Shown here in pieces: positions 33,374-42,050 of a stretch of 64,000 nt of DNA. Within the stretch, counting starts at the first letter, position 1, and each line of letters starts with the position of its first letter. A program made the position numbers and the translations under genes. The notes beneath the pieces were generated by a model, which saw nothing but the letters and a program-made list of their open reading frames with translations, was not told the DNA's origin and did not search any database. Source of the DNA: Alphaproteobacteria bacterium (GTDB lineage: Bacteria; Pseudomonadota; Alphaproteobacteria; SMXS01); contig JANQQJ010000037.1 in the NCBI GenBank assembly GCA_028284945.1, positions 1 through 64,000 on the forward strand. Reading direction: 5' to 3'.

Positions 33374-35242
33374 ATGAACCCGCTTTTCGTCCTGTTCGGG
33401 ATCAGGGCGGCACTCCGGCTGGGCCGAACAGGTGCTGAAATCTATGCGCAGCGGTCACGCGACCGGGCTGTTTTCCTGCCCGACCTCATCAAGCCTGACA
33501 TCGACCGCTATGCGCTGATTGTCACATTTTATGCCAGCGCCGCGCGAGAGCAGGCGTTGCTTGACGATGAGGCGCTGTCGCCCTTGTGGGACGAAGATCT
33601 TCACCGGCCGATCAGAAAGAGCCCTGCTGTTGTCGACACCTTGTTCGCTGCAGTTATCGAAGCGCAAATCCAAGAGGCCGGAACAGAGGATGAGACTGAG
33701 GCCGAACTGAGCGTCGAGATCGCCGGCGGCTTCATGATCGAGCAGTGGAACAGGTCGGCCGCGCCGATCAGCCCGGTGGGGCGCATCGCCATCACCATGG
33801 CTGACATTGCGCTGGAATTTGTCGGGTCGAACCCATCGGTGATGGGGATCGGTGGGAATGGTGAGCGGCTGATCGGCGCGATCGCGCTCAATCTGTCGCA
33901 TATGATTCCCGACGATCAAGACGAATTCGGCACGCGGGCCAAGTTCGCTGACAGGCTGTGCGGAATTTTCCTCCGGGCTGGCCTTTCCGTGCTTGCCGAC
34001 CATCCGGAACTGGTTGTGGATCAAGATCACCTTCAGGCGTTGATGGCGGAGACATTAACCCCTCTGGTGACGAACCTGCCCGATGACCTGAGCGAACAAC
34101 TGGAGTGGCGCGCCTTGCTGGATGCGCTTGCCGGGCCCGCTGCCAGCGCGGCTTTCGCGGTCGTGGCCGAACGTCCCGATGCCTTTCTGGGAAAGGCATT
34201 TTCAACCGACAAGGCCGTCGGCGCCGTGACGCAGGCGCTTTTCGAAACCCTTAGTGATACCGGGTTGCGGGAACAGCTGACTGATGCCGGTTGGCTCAAG
34301 CTTTACAAGTCGGTGCTGCGTGTGGCGGCCGATCGGCCTGACCTTTTCATCGGCAGCGGCGATCAGCCCAAGAAAGAACTGCTGCGGGATTTGCTTTCGG
34401 GCGTAGCACAGACGCTTCATGCCAGTGAAGCATTCGATGGGGAACTGGGCGCTGAGCTGGCTGCCATTGCGATTGACGCCTTGAATGAAAACGCCGCTGT
34501 TTTGCTCGAGCTCGACGATCAGGATGAATGGCAGACCCTCGCCATCGACATGATCGATCAGGTCTCTGGCGCATTGGCGGACCGATTGCGGAACCCGGAC
34601 CAGGCGGGCGCGTTGCGCCAGTTTGGCAAGCAACAACTGGTCGAACTGTCGCGGATATTCCTGGTTCAGGCAGCCGCCACGCCCGGCATGCTGGGGATTG
34701 GCCGTACCGAACTGAAGGCAATCGTCTCTGGCGTTGCGTCGGCAATGGCGGCTGATGAAAATTTGCTTTTGACTTCGGATGACTGGCTGAAAATCGCTGC
34801 TGTTGCGGCCGCTGAAGCGTCGGTGAATCCAGGACGGCTGTTTGGCCTTAATGAGGATACCGCAGAAGGTGCCTTGGGCGCTGAGATCATCGGCGGGCTG
34901 TTGACCGTTGCCGCAGCGGAGTGGGACAAACTGGACGCAGAAGGTGCCGCGGGGCGGGATGCCGGGCACGTGCTGGCTGGTCCCACCCTCCGCGATGCCA
35001 TCACGGTGGCGTTGCGCGCTGCAGCTGGTAATGCCCGCGCCGCGGCTTCGGCTGGAAAACCCATTGAAACCCTGGCGGCGCGGATCAGCGATATTGTCCG
35101 CGAGGATCCGGAGGCCTATGGCGGTGGTGAATGGTTGCTGCTGTTTCGTGAGATGATCGGCAATGCGCTGACCGAAGGTACAATCGTCGACATCAGTGAC
35201 GATGAAATCCGCACCATCCTGAGCAAGAGAGATGCCGCATGA
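33374..35242 (+). CDS. large helical protein of unknown function
   Basis: A 622-residue protein, almost entirely alpha-helical and rich in Ala, Leu, Asp and Glu. A repeated theme of about 90-110 residues is visible: a short loop with NPSVMGIGG, RPDAFLGKAF, RPDLFIGSGD, TPGMLGIGRTELK, NPGRLFGLNED, each followed by two amphipathic helices. The pattern resembles an internally repeated solenoid. No signal peptide except a short hydrophobic start. The 4-bp overlap with the next lipoprotein gene indicates coupling. I do not recognise the family; a scaffold at the inner membrane is a guess. Confidence 0.7.
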   Translation: MNPLFVLFGIRAALRLGRTGAEIYAQRSRDRAVFLPDLIKPDIDRYALIVTFYASAAREQALLDDEALSPLWDEDLHRPIRKSPAVVDTLFAAVIEAQIQEAGTEDETEAELSVEIAGGFMIEQWNRSAAPISPVGRIAITMADIALEFVGSNPSVMGIGGNGERLIGAIALNLSHMIPDDQDEFGTRAKFADRLCGIFLRAGLSVLADHPELVVDQDHLQALMAETLTPLVTNLPDDLSEQLEWRALLDALAGPAASAAFAVVAERPDAFLGKAFSTDKAVGAVTQALFETLSDTGLREQLTDAGWLKLYKSVLRVAADRPDLFIGSGDQPKKELLRDLLSGVAQTLHASEAFDGELGAELAAIAIDALNENAAVLLELDDQDEWQTLAIDMIDQVSGALADRLRNPDQAGALRQFGKQQLVELSRIFLVQAAATPGMLGIGRTELKAIVSGVASAMAADENLLLTSDDWLKIAAVAAAEASVNPGRLFGLNEDTAEGALGAEIIGGLLTVAAAEWDKLDAEGAAGRDAGHVLAGPTLRDAITVALRAAAGNARAAASAGKPIETLAARISDIVREDPEAYGGGEWLLLFREMIGNALTEGTIVDISDDEIRTILSKRDAA

Positions 35243-36057
35243 CGCGTCCGTTCCGTAATTCAGTTCTGATATTGGCGGTCCTGCTGGCAGCGGCATGCGC
35301 TGGCCAGGTCCAAACCGCGTCGTCGCTGCGGTCACTCGATACGCGGCTCAAGGATACGCTCGTCCAAAAAAACGTTCACGATTCCGATCCGATCTTCAAT
35401 GAGGTGGCGCTGAGCGCCGCCCTTGCCGCCATCGCTGAAGATGCCGTCGATCAAGCGCGTGAAACCCCGGAAGCCAACAATCAGGTGGCGCTTTACAGGG
35501 TAGCGGCCATCGCGTTCTGGAAAGCAGGCGAGGCGGGTGAAAGCCGCATTGCAAGTACAGTTTCGGAAGGATTGGCGGCCTGCGATCGCGCGGCGCCCCG
35601 GCCGGCTAGAGACTGCGCCGTTATCAGGCTTGCGCTGCCATTTGCCCAGACGGAAAACGAGTTCCGCAAGCTTAAGATTTTACAAAGATTGGCTGGGCAA
35701 TCGCAGGCCGGGCTTGATGGTGGCGCGGGTCTGAATGATGAGCAGTTCCGCGCCGCTGAGGGCGTGCTCGGTCAGATGATGTCGGCGACGGACGGACTGT
35801 TGCAGGCGCGGCCGGAGATCGAAAATGCGCCGGTGACGGAGTCTTTCATTCTCTATCTGGATCGTCAGACCAAGACCTCTTTCTGTCATGCGGCTGCCGC
35901 ATTTGGCTTTTTATCTGCCGAGCAGATATCCGCCGCTGACGGCCAGGGCAGACCGGTGCGGGCGATGTCAGCAGCCAGTCGATCAGCTTTTGCCGGGTTG
36001 GAGCCGCGATTGAAGGCTGCACTCGGTATGCCCGACGCCGCATCACTGAATTGCTGA
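35239..36057 (+). CDS. lipoprotein of unknown function
   Basis: A 272-residue protein with a lipobox LAAAC (SVLILAVLLAAACAG) and a mostly helical mature part rich in Ala/Glu/Arg. Blocks such as NQVALYRVAAIAFWKAGEAGE and RPARDCAVIRLALPFAQ suggest TPR-like helices. It ends LNC with three other Cys in the mature region. It overlaps the preceding helical protein by 4 bp, and is followed after 46 bp by the PGB/CHAP-like gene. Likely a partner of the helical protein at the envelope. Confidence 0.68.
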   Translation: MTRPFRNSVLILAVLLAAACAGQVQTASSLRSLDTRLKDTLVQKNVHDSDPIFNEVALSAALAAIAEDAVDQARETPEANNQVALYRVAAIAFWKAGEAGESRIASTVSEGLAACDRAAPRPARDCAVIRLALPFAQTENEFRKLKILQRLAGQSQAGLDGGAGLNDEQFRAAEGVLGQMMSATDGLLQARPEIENAPVTESFILYLDRQTKTSFCHAAAAFGFLSAEQISAADGQGRPVRAMSAASRSAFAGLEPRLKAALGMPDAASLNC

Positions 36058-36103
36058 GGCCAGCAAATCGGAGATCGCATTATTTGAATGGAAGGAGCAG
36101 ACA

Positions 36104-36889
36104 ATGGTAATAGCCGCCAAGGATATTCCCTATAGCTGGGCGCGCAGGGAACTGACATTCGACAAAACGATCAAACGCGGGACGCGCGGGTCGCGCGCCA
36201 GGCTGGTGCAGGAGTTGCTTTTTCTGACCGGCTCGAGAATCGCCATCGATGGGGACTTCGGACCCGCGACGGCAAAGGCTCTGTCAGAATTTCAGGACCG
36301 TGAAGGCCTCGGCACAACCGGCTCTGCTAACAAAAAGACCTTCGATCACCTGACATTGCCGCTGAGGCGGGCGCTGACGCCAATCGAAAACCCGGTCGAT
36401 GACTTGGGCGCGCTGGCTGTCGCCTATGCGGAGCAGCATCTGGCGGAGCACCCGGTGGAAGCCGGGGGTGACAATCTGGGGCCCTGGGTGCGGCTTTATA
36501 TGAAGGGCAATGACGGACCGAGCTGGTACTGGTGTGCCGGGTTTGTCTTCATGGTGCTGCGTCAGGCCTCTGACACTCTGGACGTGGATATGCCGGTGTT
36601 GCCCACCTTCTCATGCGATGTGATCGCCATGAGGGGCATGGAAGAACAATGTTTTGTACCCGAACGCAAGGTCTCGACCGGCGAAGCGGGTGACGTAAAA
36701 CCCGGCGCGATCTTCCTCAATCGGCGCACCCATGACGACTGGACTCATACCGGTATTGTCACCTCAATCGATTCCGAAACCATGGAAACGATTGAGGGCA
36801 ATACCAATGACGAAGGCAGCCGCAACGGCTATGAAGTTTGCGCGCGGACCCGTGGCCTGAAGAACAAGGATTTCGTTCTGGTTTCCTGA
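36104..36889 (+). CDS. peptidoglycan-binding domain plus CHAP-like amidase
   Basis: A 261-residue protein preceded by GGAGCAG about 7 nt before the ATG. Residues about 20-85 form a PG_binding_1 domain (RGTRGSRARLVQELLFLTG, DGDFGPATAKALSEFQ). The C-terminal half resembles a CHAP/NlpC-type cysteine amidase: Cys in WYWCAGFVFMVL, a His in DWTHTGIVTSI and a late EGNTNDEGSRNGYEV. Together they suggest cutting or binding of cell-wall peptides. No signal peptide is evident, so export may need another route (holin-like, or lysis). Convergent with yghU, 19 bp apart. Confidence 0.82.
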   Translation: MVIAAKDIPYSWARRELTFDKTIKRGTRGSRARLVQELLFLTGSRIAIDGDFGPATAKALSEFQDREGLGTTGSANKKTFDHLTLPLRRALTPIENPVDDLGALAVAYAEQHLAEHPVEAGGDNLGPWVRLYMKGNDGPSWYWCAGFVFMVLRQASDTLDVDMPVLPTFSCDVIAMRGMEEQCFVPERKVSTGEAGDVKPGAIFLNRRTHDDWTHTGIVTSIDSETMETIEGNTNDEGSRNGYEVCARTRGLKNKDFVLVS

Positions 36890-36908
36890 CGGGCGCTCAG
36901 TCCAAGGT

Positions 36909-37772
36909 TTAGTCCAGATCGCTGGCGTCGTGACGCTCGCGGAGCTGTTCTTCCTCAGGCCCCCAGACTTTGTTGACCCGGCTACCGCGTTTGACAGGTT
37001 CGCGTTCACCAATCATGGCCGTCCAGCGCTGGACATTTGTGTAGGATTGCGCGTCGATGAACTCAGCGGCTTCGTAGACCCCGTTTGACACCAGTGAGCC
37101 GTACCACGGCCAGATCGCGATGTCGGCAATCGAATACTCGTCCTTGGCCATGTATTCGTTGTCGGCCAGATGCCGGTCCAGCACGTCGAGTTGGCGCTTT
37201 ACCTCCATCGTGAACCGGTCAATCGCATATTCGATCCGCATCGGCGCGTAGCGATAGAAGTGTCCAAATCCGCCGCCGAGATAGGGCGCGCTGCCCATCT
37301 GCCAAAACAGCCAAGAATAGCATTCGGCGCGTTTTGAAGGATCGGTCGGGATCAGCGCACCGAATTTCTCCGCCAGATAGAGCAGGATGGCGCCGGATTC
37401 AAAAACCCGGGTCGGTTCCGGCGTGCTGCGGTCCATCAGCGCCGGGATTTTCGAGTTGGGGTTGATCTCGATAAAGCCGCTGCTGAACTGCTCGCCTTCA
37501 CCGATATTGATCGTATAGGCGTCGTACTCCGCGCCTTCGTGACCCAGCGCCAGCAGCTCCTCCAACATGATTGTGACTTTAAGGCCGTTGGGCGTGGCGA
37601 GAGAATGCAGTTGGAGCGGGTGCTTGCCGATGGGCAGCACCTTTTCGCTGGTCGGTCCGGCGATCGGACGGTTGATATTGGCAAATCTGCCGCCGCTTTC
37701 CTTGTCCCACGTCCACACTTTGGGCGGGGTGTAGTCGGCCGGCTGGTTCGGCTGTGTGTCTTCAGTCATCAA
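36909..37772 (-). CDS. yghU: YghU-type glutathione S-transferase-like disulfide reductase
   Basis: A 287-residue protein of the Nu-class GST group: thioredoxin-like N-domain with TPNGLKVTIMLEEL and the glutathione contact NPNSKIPALMD plus FESGAILLYLAEKFG, and a helical C-domain. YghU-like enzymes carry out glutathione-dependent disulfide-bond reduction rather than classic conjugation, and bind two glutathiones. Length agrees with the family (about 280-290). Stands alone; convergent with the CHAP-like gene. Confidence 0.88.
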   Translation of the reverse strand: MMTEDTQPNQPADYTPPKVWTWDKESGGRFANINRPIAGPTSEKVLPIGKHPLQLHSLATPNGLKVTIMLEELLALGHEGAEYDAYTINIGEGEQFSSGFIEINPNSKIPALMDRSTPEPTRVFESGAILLYLAEKFGALIPTDPSKRAECYSWLFWQMGSAPYLGGGFGHFYRYAPMRIEYAIDRFTMEVKRQLDVLDRHLADNEYMAKDEYSIADIAIWPWYGSLVSNGVYEAAEFIDAQSYTNVQRWTAMIGEREPVKRGSRVNKVWGPEEEQLRERHDASDLD

Positions 37773-37840
37773 TAAAACTCCTTATTGCCGGCAGCTTGGC
37801 CCAAGGAGGGGGCGCTTTCAAAGACCAAACTGAGTTTGAT

Positions 37841-39871
37841 CTACCGTTTCGGCTTGGCACGGCGTTTGCGCAGGCTGACAGATGGGTCGCGTGAGGCCGC
37901 AGGGGCCGCCCGTTTCGGCTTCGGCTTGTGCGGGCTCTTTTTTGTCGATTTCGCACCGCTTGCCGGTTTGGCGCTTTTGCGACGGACCGGGGCATCGCCG
38001 CCTCGCTCAACAGACCGTTTGCCCTTGCGTTTGGAGTGTTTGTCTTTGGACTTCCGGGGGCGCTTGCTGCCGTCCGACTGCTTTAGCCGCTTGCCCTCGG
38101 GTCTTGGTTTTGACGGCGGTCTGGGCTTTCGTTCAGGCTTCGCGCGGGCCTCCGGGTCCGGCGCCTTGTCGGGCTCCGGGGTATAGTCATTGTCCCTGTG
38201 CGGCCTTCTTCTTGGCCGATCCCTTCGGGCTTCGGGTGCTTGCCGGGTGGGCCTGGGTTTCGGGCGCTCTCGCGCCTCACCCTTGGGGTCGTCCATCCGT
38301 GAAACGGTAATCTTATCTTCCAGTTGCGCGTCCGGGCCGATCGCTTTTATGAACCCTTCGAAACAACGCGCGGTCAGCTGTACATGGGTTTCTTCTGATT
38401 GCACACGGATCGCACCAATCTCACGCTTGGTGATATCACCGGCGCGGCACAGCAGTGGCAAGAGCCAGCGGGGCTCAGCTTTGCGGTCTCGGCCAACCGA
38501 CAGGCTGATCCAGACGCTGTCGGCAAAATCGTCGCCGGACGGTTTCGACGTATCGAGGGGTTGATCGTTTAGTTCTTCCGGGGCCGAGCTGCGATCCCGG
38601 TAAAGCCGGACAAAAGCCGCGGCCAACTGCGCCGGTGAATGGGTGTCAACAAGTTGCGCGACCAGAGGCTCTTCCGTCTGGTTGATGGGCTCGCTGAGCA
38701 TGGGATCAGCTTTCAGCCGCTCATTGTCCCGGGTGATCACGTCATCGGCGGACGGTGGTGCCGCCCAGGTCGCTTCAATGCCAGCGCCGTTCAACAGGCG
38801 TTCGGCTTTGCGCCGAAAATTGCGCGGCACGATGACGACACTCACCCCCTTATTGCCGGCACGGCCAGTCCGTCCCGACCGGTGCAGCAGGGTCTCGCTG
38901 TTCGAAGGCAGGTCAGCGTGGATCACCAACTCCAGGCCGGGCAGGTCGATGCCGCGTGCGGCCACGTCGGTCGCGATGCAGACTCTGGCGCGGCCGTCAC
39001 GCATGGCTTGCAGGGCGTGGCTGCGTTCATTTTGGGAAAGCTCGCCAGACAGTGCAACGACCGAAAAACCGCGATTATTGAACCGTGCTGTTAGATGATT
39101 CACCATCGCTCTGGTGCCACAGAAAACCAGCGCGTTCTTCGCCTCGTAATAGCGCAGAACATTTATGATCGCGTGCTCGCGCTCCTGCGGGGCGACAGTT
39201 AGCGCCCGGTACTCAATATCAACATGTTGGTCGCGCTCTTCAGTAGTCTGAACCCGGACGGCATCACGCTGGTAGCTTTTTGCCAGGTCTGCGATCGCCC
39301 GTGGCACCGTGGCCGAGAACATCAGGGTTCGGCGTTGTGGCGGCGCGGAGCCGAGAATGAATTCCAGGTCTTCGCGAAAGCCCAGATCCAGCATCTCGTC
39401 GGCCTCGTCGAGGACGACGGCACGAACACCGCTTAGGTCAAGCGAGCGGCGCATGATGTGATCTTTCAGCCGGCCGGGCGTGCCGACCACCATGTGCGCG
39501 CCGCGATCCAGTGCGCGGCGTTCGGTGCGCATGTCCATCCCGCCGACGCAGGACGCGATCTGTGCGCCGGTGGGCTCGTAAAGCCATTGCAGTTCCCGCT
39601 TTACCTGCAGGGCAAGTTCACGCGTCGGCGCGACGATAAGGGCCAGAGGCGTCTCAGCGCGGCCAAATGTTTCGGATTTTCCCAGCAGTGTCGGGGCGAG
39701 GGCCAGGCCAAACGCAACGGTCTTGCCGGAGCCCGTTTGCGCTGAAACCAGCGCATCGGCGCCATCCAGTTCAGGTGCCAGCATGGCCTGCTGTACCGGC
39801 GTAAGCTCTGAATACCCACGGTCGGTCAACGCCTGGGCCAGCGGCGGAAATACGTCTGCAAATTGCGTCAT
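37841..39871 (-). CDS. DEAD-box RNA helicase with long basic tail
   Basis: A 676-residue protein. The helicase core (about 1-370) has Q motif (YSELTPVQQAML), Walker A AQTGSGKT, DEAD in VLDEADEMLDLG, SAT, and HRSGRTGRAG. Next comes a DbpA-type RNA-binding region (about 450-530, WISLSVGRDRKAEPRWLLPLL). From about 540 the sequence is a long Lys/Arg/Pro-rich low-complexity tail. It is of the CsdA/DbpA kind that unwinds structured RNA in ribosome assembly or cold adaptation. The tail is unusually long and likely a flexible RNA-tethering arm. Confidence 0.92.
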   Translation of the reverse strand: MTQFADVFPPLAQALTDRGYSELTPVQQAMLAPELDGADALVSAQTGSGKTVAFGLALAPTLLGKSETFGRAETPLALIVAPTRELALQVKRELQWLYEPTGAQIASCVGGMDMRTERRALDRGAHMVVGTPGRLKDHIMRRSLDLSGVRAVVLDEADEMLDLGFREDLEFILGSAPPQRRTLMFSATVPRAIADLAKSYQRDAVRVQTTEERDQHVDIEYRALTVAPQEREHAIINVLRYYEAKNALVFCGTRAMVNHLTARFNNRGFSVVALSGELSQNERSHALQAMRDGRARVCIATDVAARGIDLPGLELVIHADLPSNSETLLHRSGRTGRAGNKGVSVVIVPRNFRRKAERLLNGAGIEATWAAPPSADDVITRDNERLKADPMLSEPINQTEEPLVAQLVDTHSPAQLAAAFVRLYRDRSSAPEELNDQPLDTSKPSGDDFADSVWISLSVGRDRKAEPRWLLPLLCRAGDITKREIGAIRVQSEETHVQLTARCFEGFIKAIGPDAQLEDKITVSRMDDPKGEARERPKPRPTRQAPEARRDRPRRRPHRDNDYTPEPDKAPDPEARAKPERKPRPPSKPRPEGKRLKQSDGSKRPRKSKDKHSKRKGKRSVERGGDAPVRRKSAKPASGAKSTKKSPHKPKPKRAAPAASRDPSVSLRKRRAKPKR

Positions 39872-39984
39872 GCTGGTCTTTCGGCCTATCTATCGGTGCC
39901 GAGTATGGGGACGATCCGTCCGGCTGGCGCCTGTCATGTCTGGCCAGGCGGTGATGTGCAAGCACTATTTGGAGAAAGCGACGC

Positions 39985-40449
39985 ATGCCAGATACGTCAG
40001 AACCCGCGCTTTATGTCGACGCCGACGCCTGTCCGGTAAAGGATGAGGTGTTGCGGGTTGCCATGCGCCATAAGCTCGACGTGTTCATGGTCAGTAATGC
40101 CTATATGCGCAAAGCCAAAGGCCCTCGGGTGCATGGCATTGTCGTACCGGAAGGCGCCGACGCCGCTGACAATTGGATCGCGGACCACGCTGGTCCCAGC
40201 GATATAGTTATTACCTCTGACATTCCGCTGGCTGCCCGGTGCATCGATAACAAATCACTTGTGCTGGGGCCGACTGGTAAACCGTTTACCCCGGACGGCA
40301 TTGGCATGGCGCTGGCGATGCGCGATCTTAACCAGCATCTGCGCGAAACCGGTGAGAGCAAAGGCTATAACGCGTCATTCACCAAGAAAGACCGATCGCA
40401 ATTCCTTCAGGCGCTTGAGGCCGCCGTCCAAAAGGCGAAGCGCCGCTAA
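39985..40449 (+). CDS. yaiI: YaiI/YqxD family protein (DUF188)
   Basis: A 154-residue protein with the family start LYVDADACPVKDEVLRVA and the later GPSDIVITSDIPLAARCIDN, GPTGKPFTPDGIGMALAMRDL and a C-terminal FTKKDRSQFLQALE. YaiI-type proteins have a PIN-like fold; Asp residues in DADACP and TSDIPLA could bind a metal, but activity is not proven. Short gap to the convergent membrane protein gene (3 bp). Confidence 0.92.
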   Translation: MPDTSEPALYVDADACPVKDEVLRVAMRHKLDVFMVSNAYMRKAKGPRVHGIVVPEGADAADNWIADHAGPSDIVITSDIPLAARCIDNKSLVLGPTGKPFTPDGIGMALAMRDLNQHLRETGESKGYNASFTKKDRSQFLQALEAAVQKAKRR

Positions 40450-40452
40450 AGC

Positions 40453-41028
40453 CTACATAGGTGAAGCCTTGGGTCGGTGCGCCCAAGCTAGGGTGGTGGC
40501 GAGCAGCCCCCACGCGCCGATCTCATAAAGTGCATTGCCGAGAGCGTAGTCCATTGGCAGATGGAACCAGACGGGTTCACCCGCAACCGTCATGGTCGTG
40601 CCCATCAGGCCTGCAACGAAAACCAGACCGAACCGCGATGCGAAGCTGCGGTCTGGTGCCGCCATAGCGATAAGGGCGGATGCCAGCAGTGCGACAATCA
40701 AGTTGTGAACCGCGCCTAAAGCCAGTTTGGCCGGCGACTGCGGATCGACTCCTTCGCGAACATAACTTAGACGGAAGAACGGGCCTTCTGCGTGGGCAGC
40801 CCGCCAGGCTTCGGCCGTCTCTGGTGTATTCTTGGGCCAGGGGAAGAAGTAGGTCCCCGTTTCCGTTCCTGCGGTTTCCAGCGCGATAGCGACGTACGGG
40901 TTTATCCCCTCGGGTTTGAAGGTTCCTAGTCTATCAGCCAGAAACCCCCAGAAAATCATACCCCATAGCAGCAGGGCGAGTGTGCCAAGCGCGCCTCCGG
41001 TTATCGTCTTTCTGGTGTTGCCCGCCAT
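40453..41028 (-). CDS. integral membrane protein, unknown function
   Basis: A 191-residue protein starting at an ATG with GGGGAA upstream; the longer frame reaching 41169 would run into the divergent LysR gene and is rejected. Four transmembrane helices are apparent (about 9-28, 105-125, 132-152 and 165-183), with a soluble loop between the first two holding FFPWPKNTPETAEAWRAAH. Family unknown. It is divergent from the LysR gene at 41116 with an 87-bp shared promoter region, so it is the likely target of that regulator. Confidence 0.78.
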   Translation of the reverse strand: MAGNTRKTITGGALGTLALLLWGMIFWGFLADRLGTFKPEGINPYVAIALETAGTETGTYFFPWPKNTPETAEAWRAAHAEGPFFRLSYVREGVDPQSPAKLALGAVHNLIVALLASALIAMAAPDRSFASRFGLVFVAGLMGTTMTVAGEPVWFHLPMDYALGNALYEIGAWGLLATTLAWAHRPKASPM

Positions 41029-41115
41029 GTGCGTTCCCCGTTGCGTGATGCCGGCTGAATGATAGGGTTCAACCAGATTAAGGGACAATCGCGAAAGAAT
41101 GGGAAACACTGTCTC
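41029..41115. promoter_or_regulatory. divergent promoter region of the LysR/membrane protein pair
   Basis: An 87-bp intergenic region between divergent genes, the usual place of a LysR-type operator. No clear T-N11-A dyad was chosen. The arrangement itself is the evidence. Confidence 0.4.
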
Positions 41116-42033
41116 ATGAAAGAGACAATATCGCTGGATGATATGCGGATTTTTGTTGCTGTAGCCCATGCAGGCAGCTTCAGCACAGCGGCGCGGACAC
41201 TAAAGGCTTCCAAGCAGACGGTGAACCGCCGGATTGCGGCGCTTGAATCAGCGCTGGGTGTGCAGTTACTGCAGCGAACGACACGGTCAATGAGCCTGAC
41301 GGAAGACGGTACGCTTTACTTGCGGCGGTGCGAAGACATTGTAACCCGTGCGGAGGACGCCAATCGGGAATTGCTGGATCGCGTGGCCGGGCAAGCGACC
41401 GGGACGTTGCGGCTTTCCGCAGATCCCGTGTTTGCCGATTTCTTTCTGGGCGACGTCATCACCCAGTATCTCAATGAAAACCCGCTGGTATCGATCGATC
41501 TTGATCTCACGCCGCGCCATGTTGATATCGTTGCTGAAGGGTTCGATGCGGCAATCAGGGTTGGGGCCCTGCCCGATTCATCGCTGATTGCCCGGCGTCT
41601 CGGCTCTGCGAAAATTAGATACTGCGCTAGCCCGGCCTATGCGGACGCGCGCGGCTTGCCTGAAAAACCCGCTGACCTTGCAGATCATGATTGTGTGGTT
41701 CAGCGGCTGGGCACCGATCCGCCGCGCTGGCCTTTCCGCGGTGCAAGGGGCCCCCAGTGGATGCCGGTCAGCGGGCGGTTCTTCGTCAATGATTTTCGTA
41801 TGTCGCTCAACGCGACCCATCATGGGCTCGGTATAGGTTTGTTCCCGGCCTTTGTCTGCGATCAGGCCATCGCCGAGGGGATGCTTGTCCCGGTGCTTGA
41901 TGACTGGCTGATCGAGGATTTTGGCGGAATCTATGTTGTCTATGCGAAACCGGCTCCGCCGTCGCCAAAACTGAACGTGTTTCTTGACCTGGTCACGGCT
42001 GCATTTAGCGGGCAGGCGCCTTGGGAGCGGTAA
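41116..42033 (+). CDS. LysR family transcriptional regulator
   Basis: A 305-residue LTTR: winged HTH at about 5-65 (DDMRIFVAVAHAGSFSTAARTL, then SKQTVNRRIAALESALGVQL and TRSMSLTEDG) and a periplasmic-binding-protein-like effector domain (about 92-300) with no obvious break. I start at ATG 41116; upstream in-frame codons are unlikely. Ligand unknown. Divergent from the membrane protein gene, which it probably controls. Confidence 0.93.
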   Translation: MKETISLDDMRIFVAVAHAGSFSTAARTLKASKQTVNRRIAALESALGVQLLQRTTRSMSLTEDGTLYLRRCEDIVTRAEDANRELLDRVAGQATGTLRLSADPVFADFFLGDVITQYLNENPLVSIDLDLTPRHVDIVAEGFDAAIRVGALPDSSLIARRLGSAKIRYCASPAYADARGLPEKPADLADHDCVVQRLGTDPPRWPFRGARGPQWMPVSGRFFVNDFRMSLNATHHGLGIGLFPAFVCDQAIAEGMLVPVLDDWLIEDFGGIYVVYAKPAPPSPKLNVFLDLVTAAFSGQAPWER

Positions 42034-42050
42034 ACGATGGTGGGGGTATC

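Noticed and set aside
34202-35335. 377-codon minus-strand frame opposite the helical protein gene
   Set aside because: No start signal, no domain; the plus-strand protein has helical regularity and coupling with the next gene.
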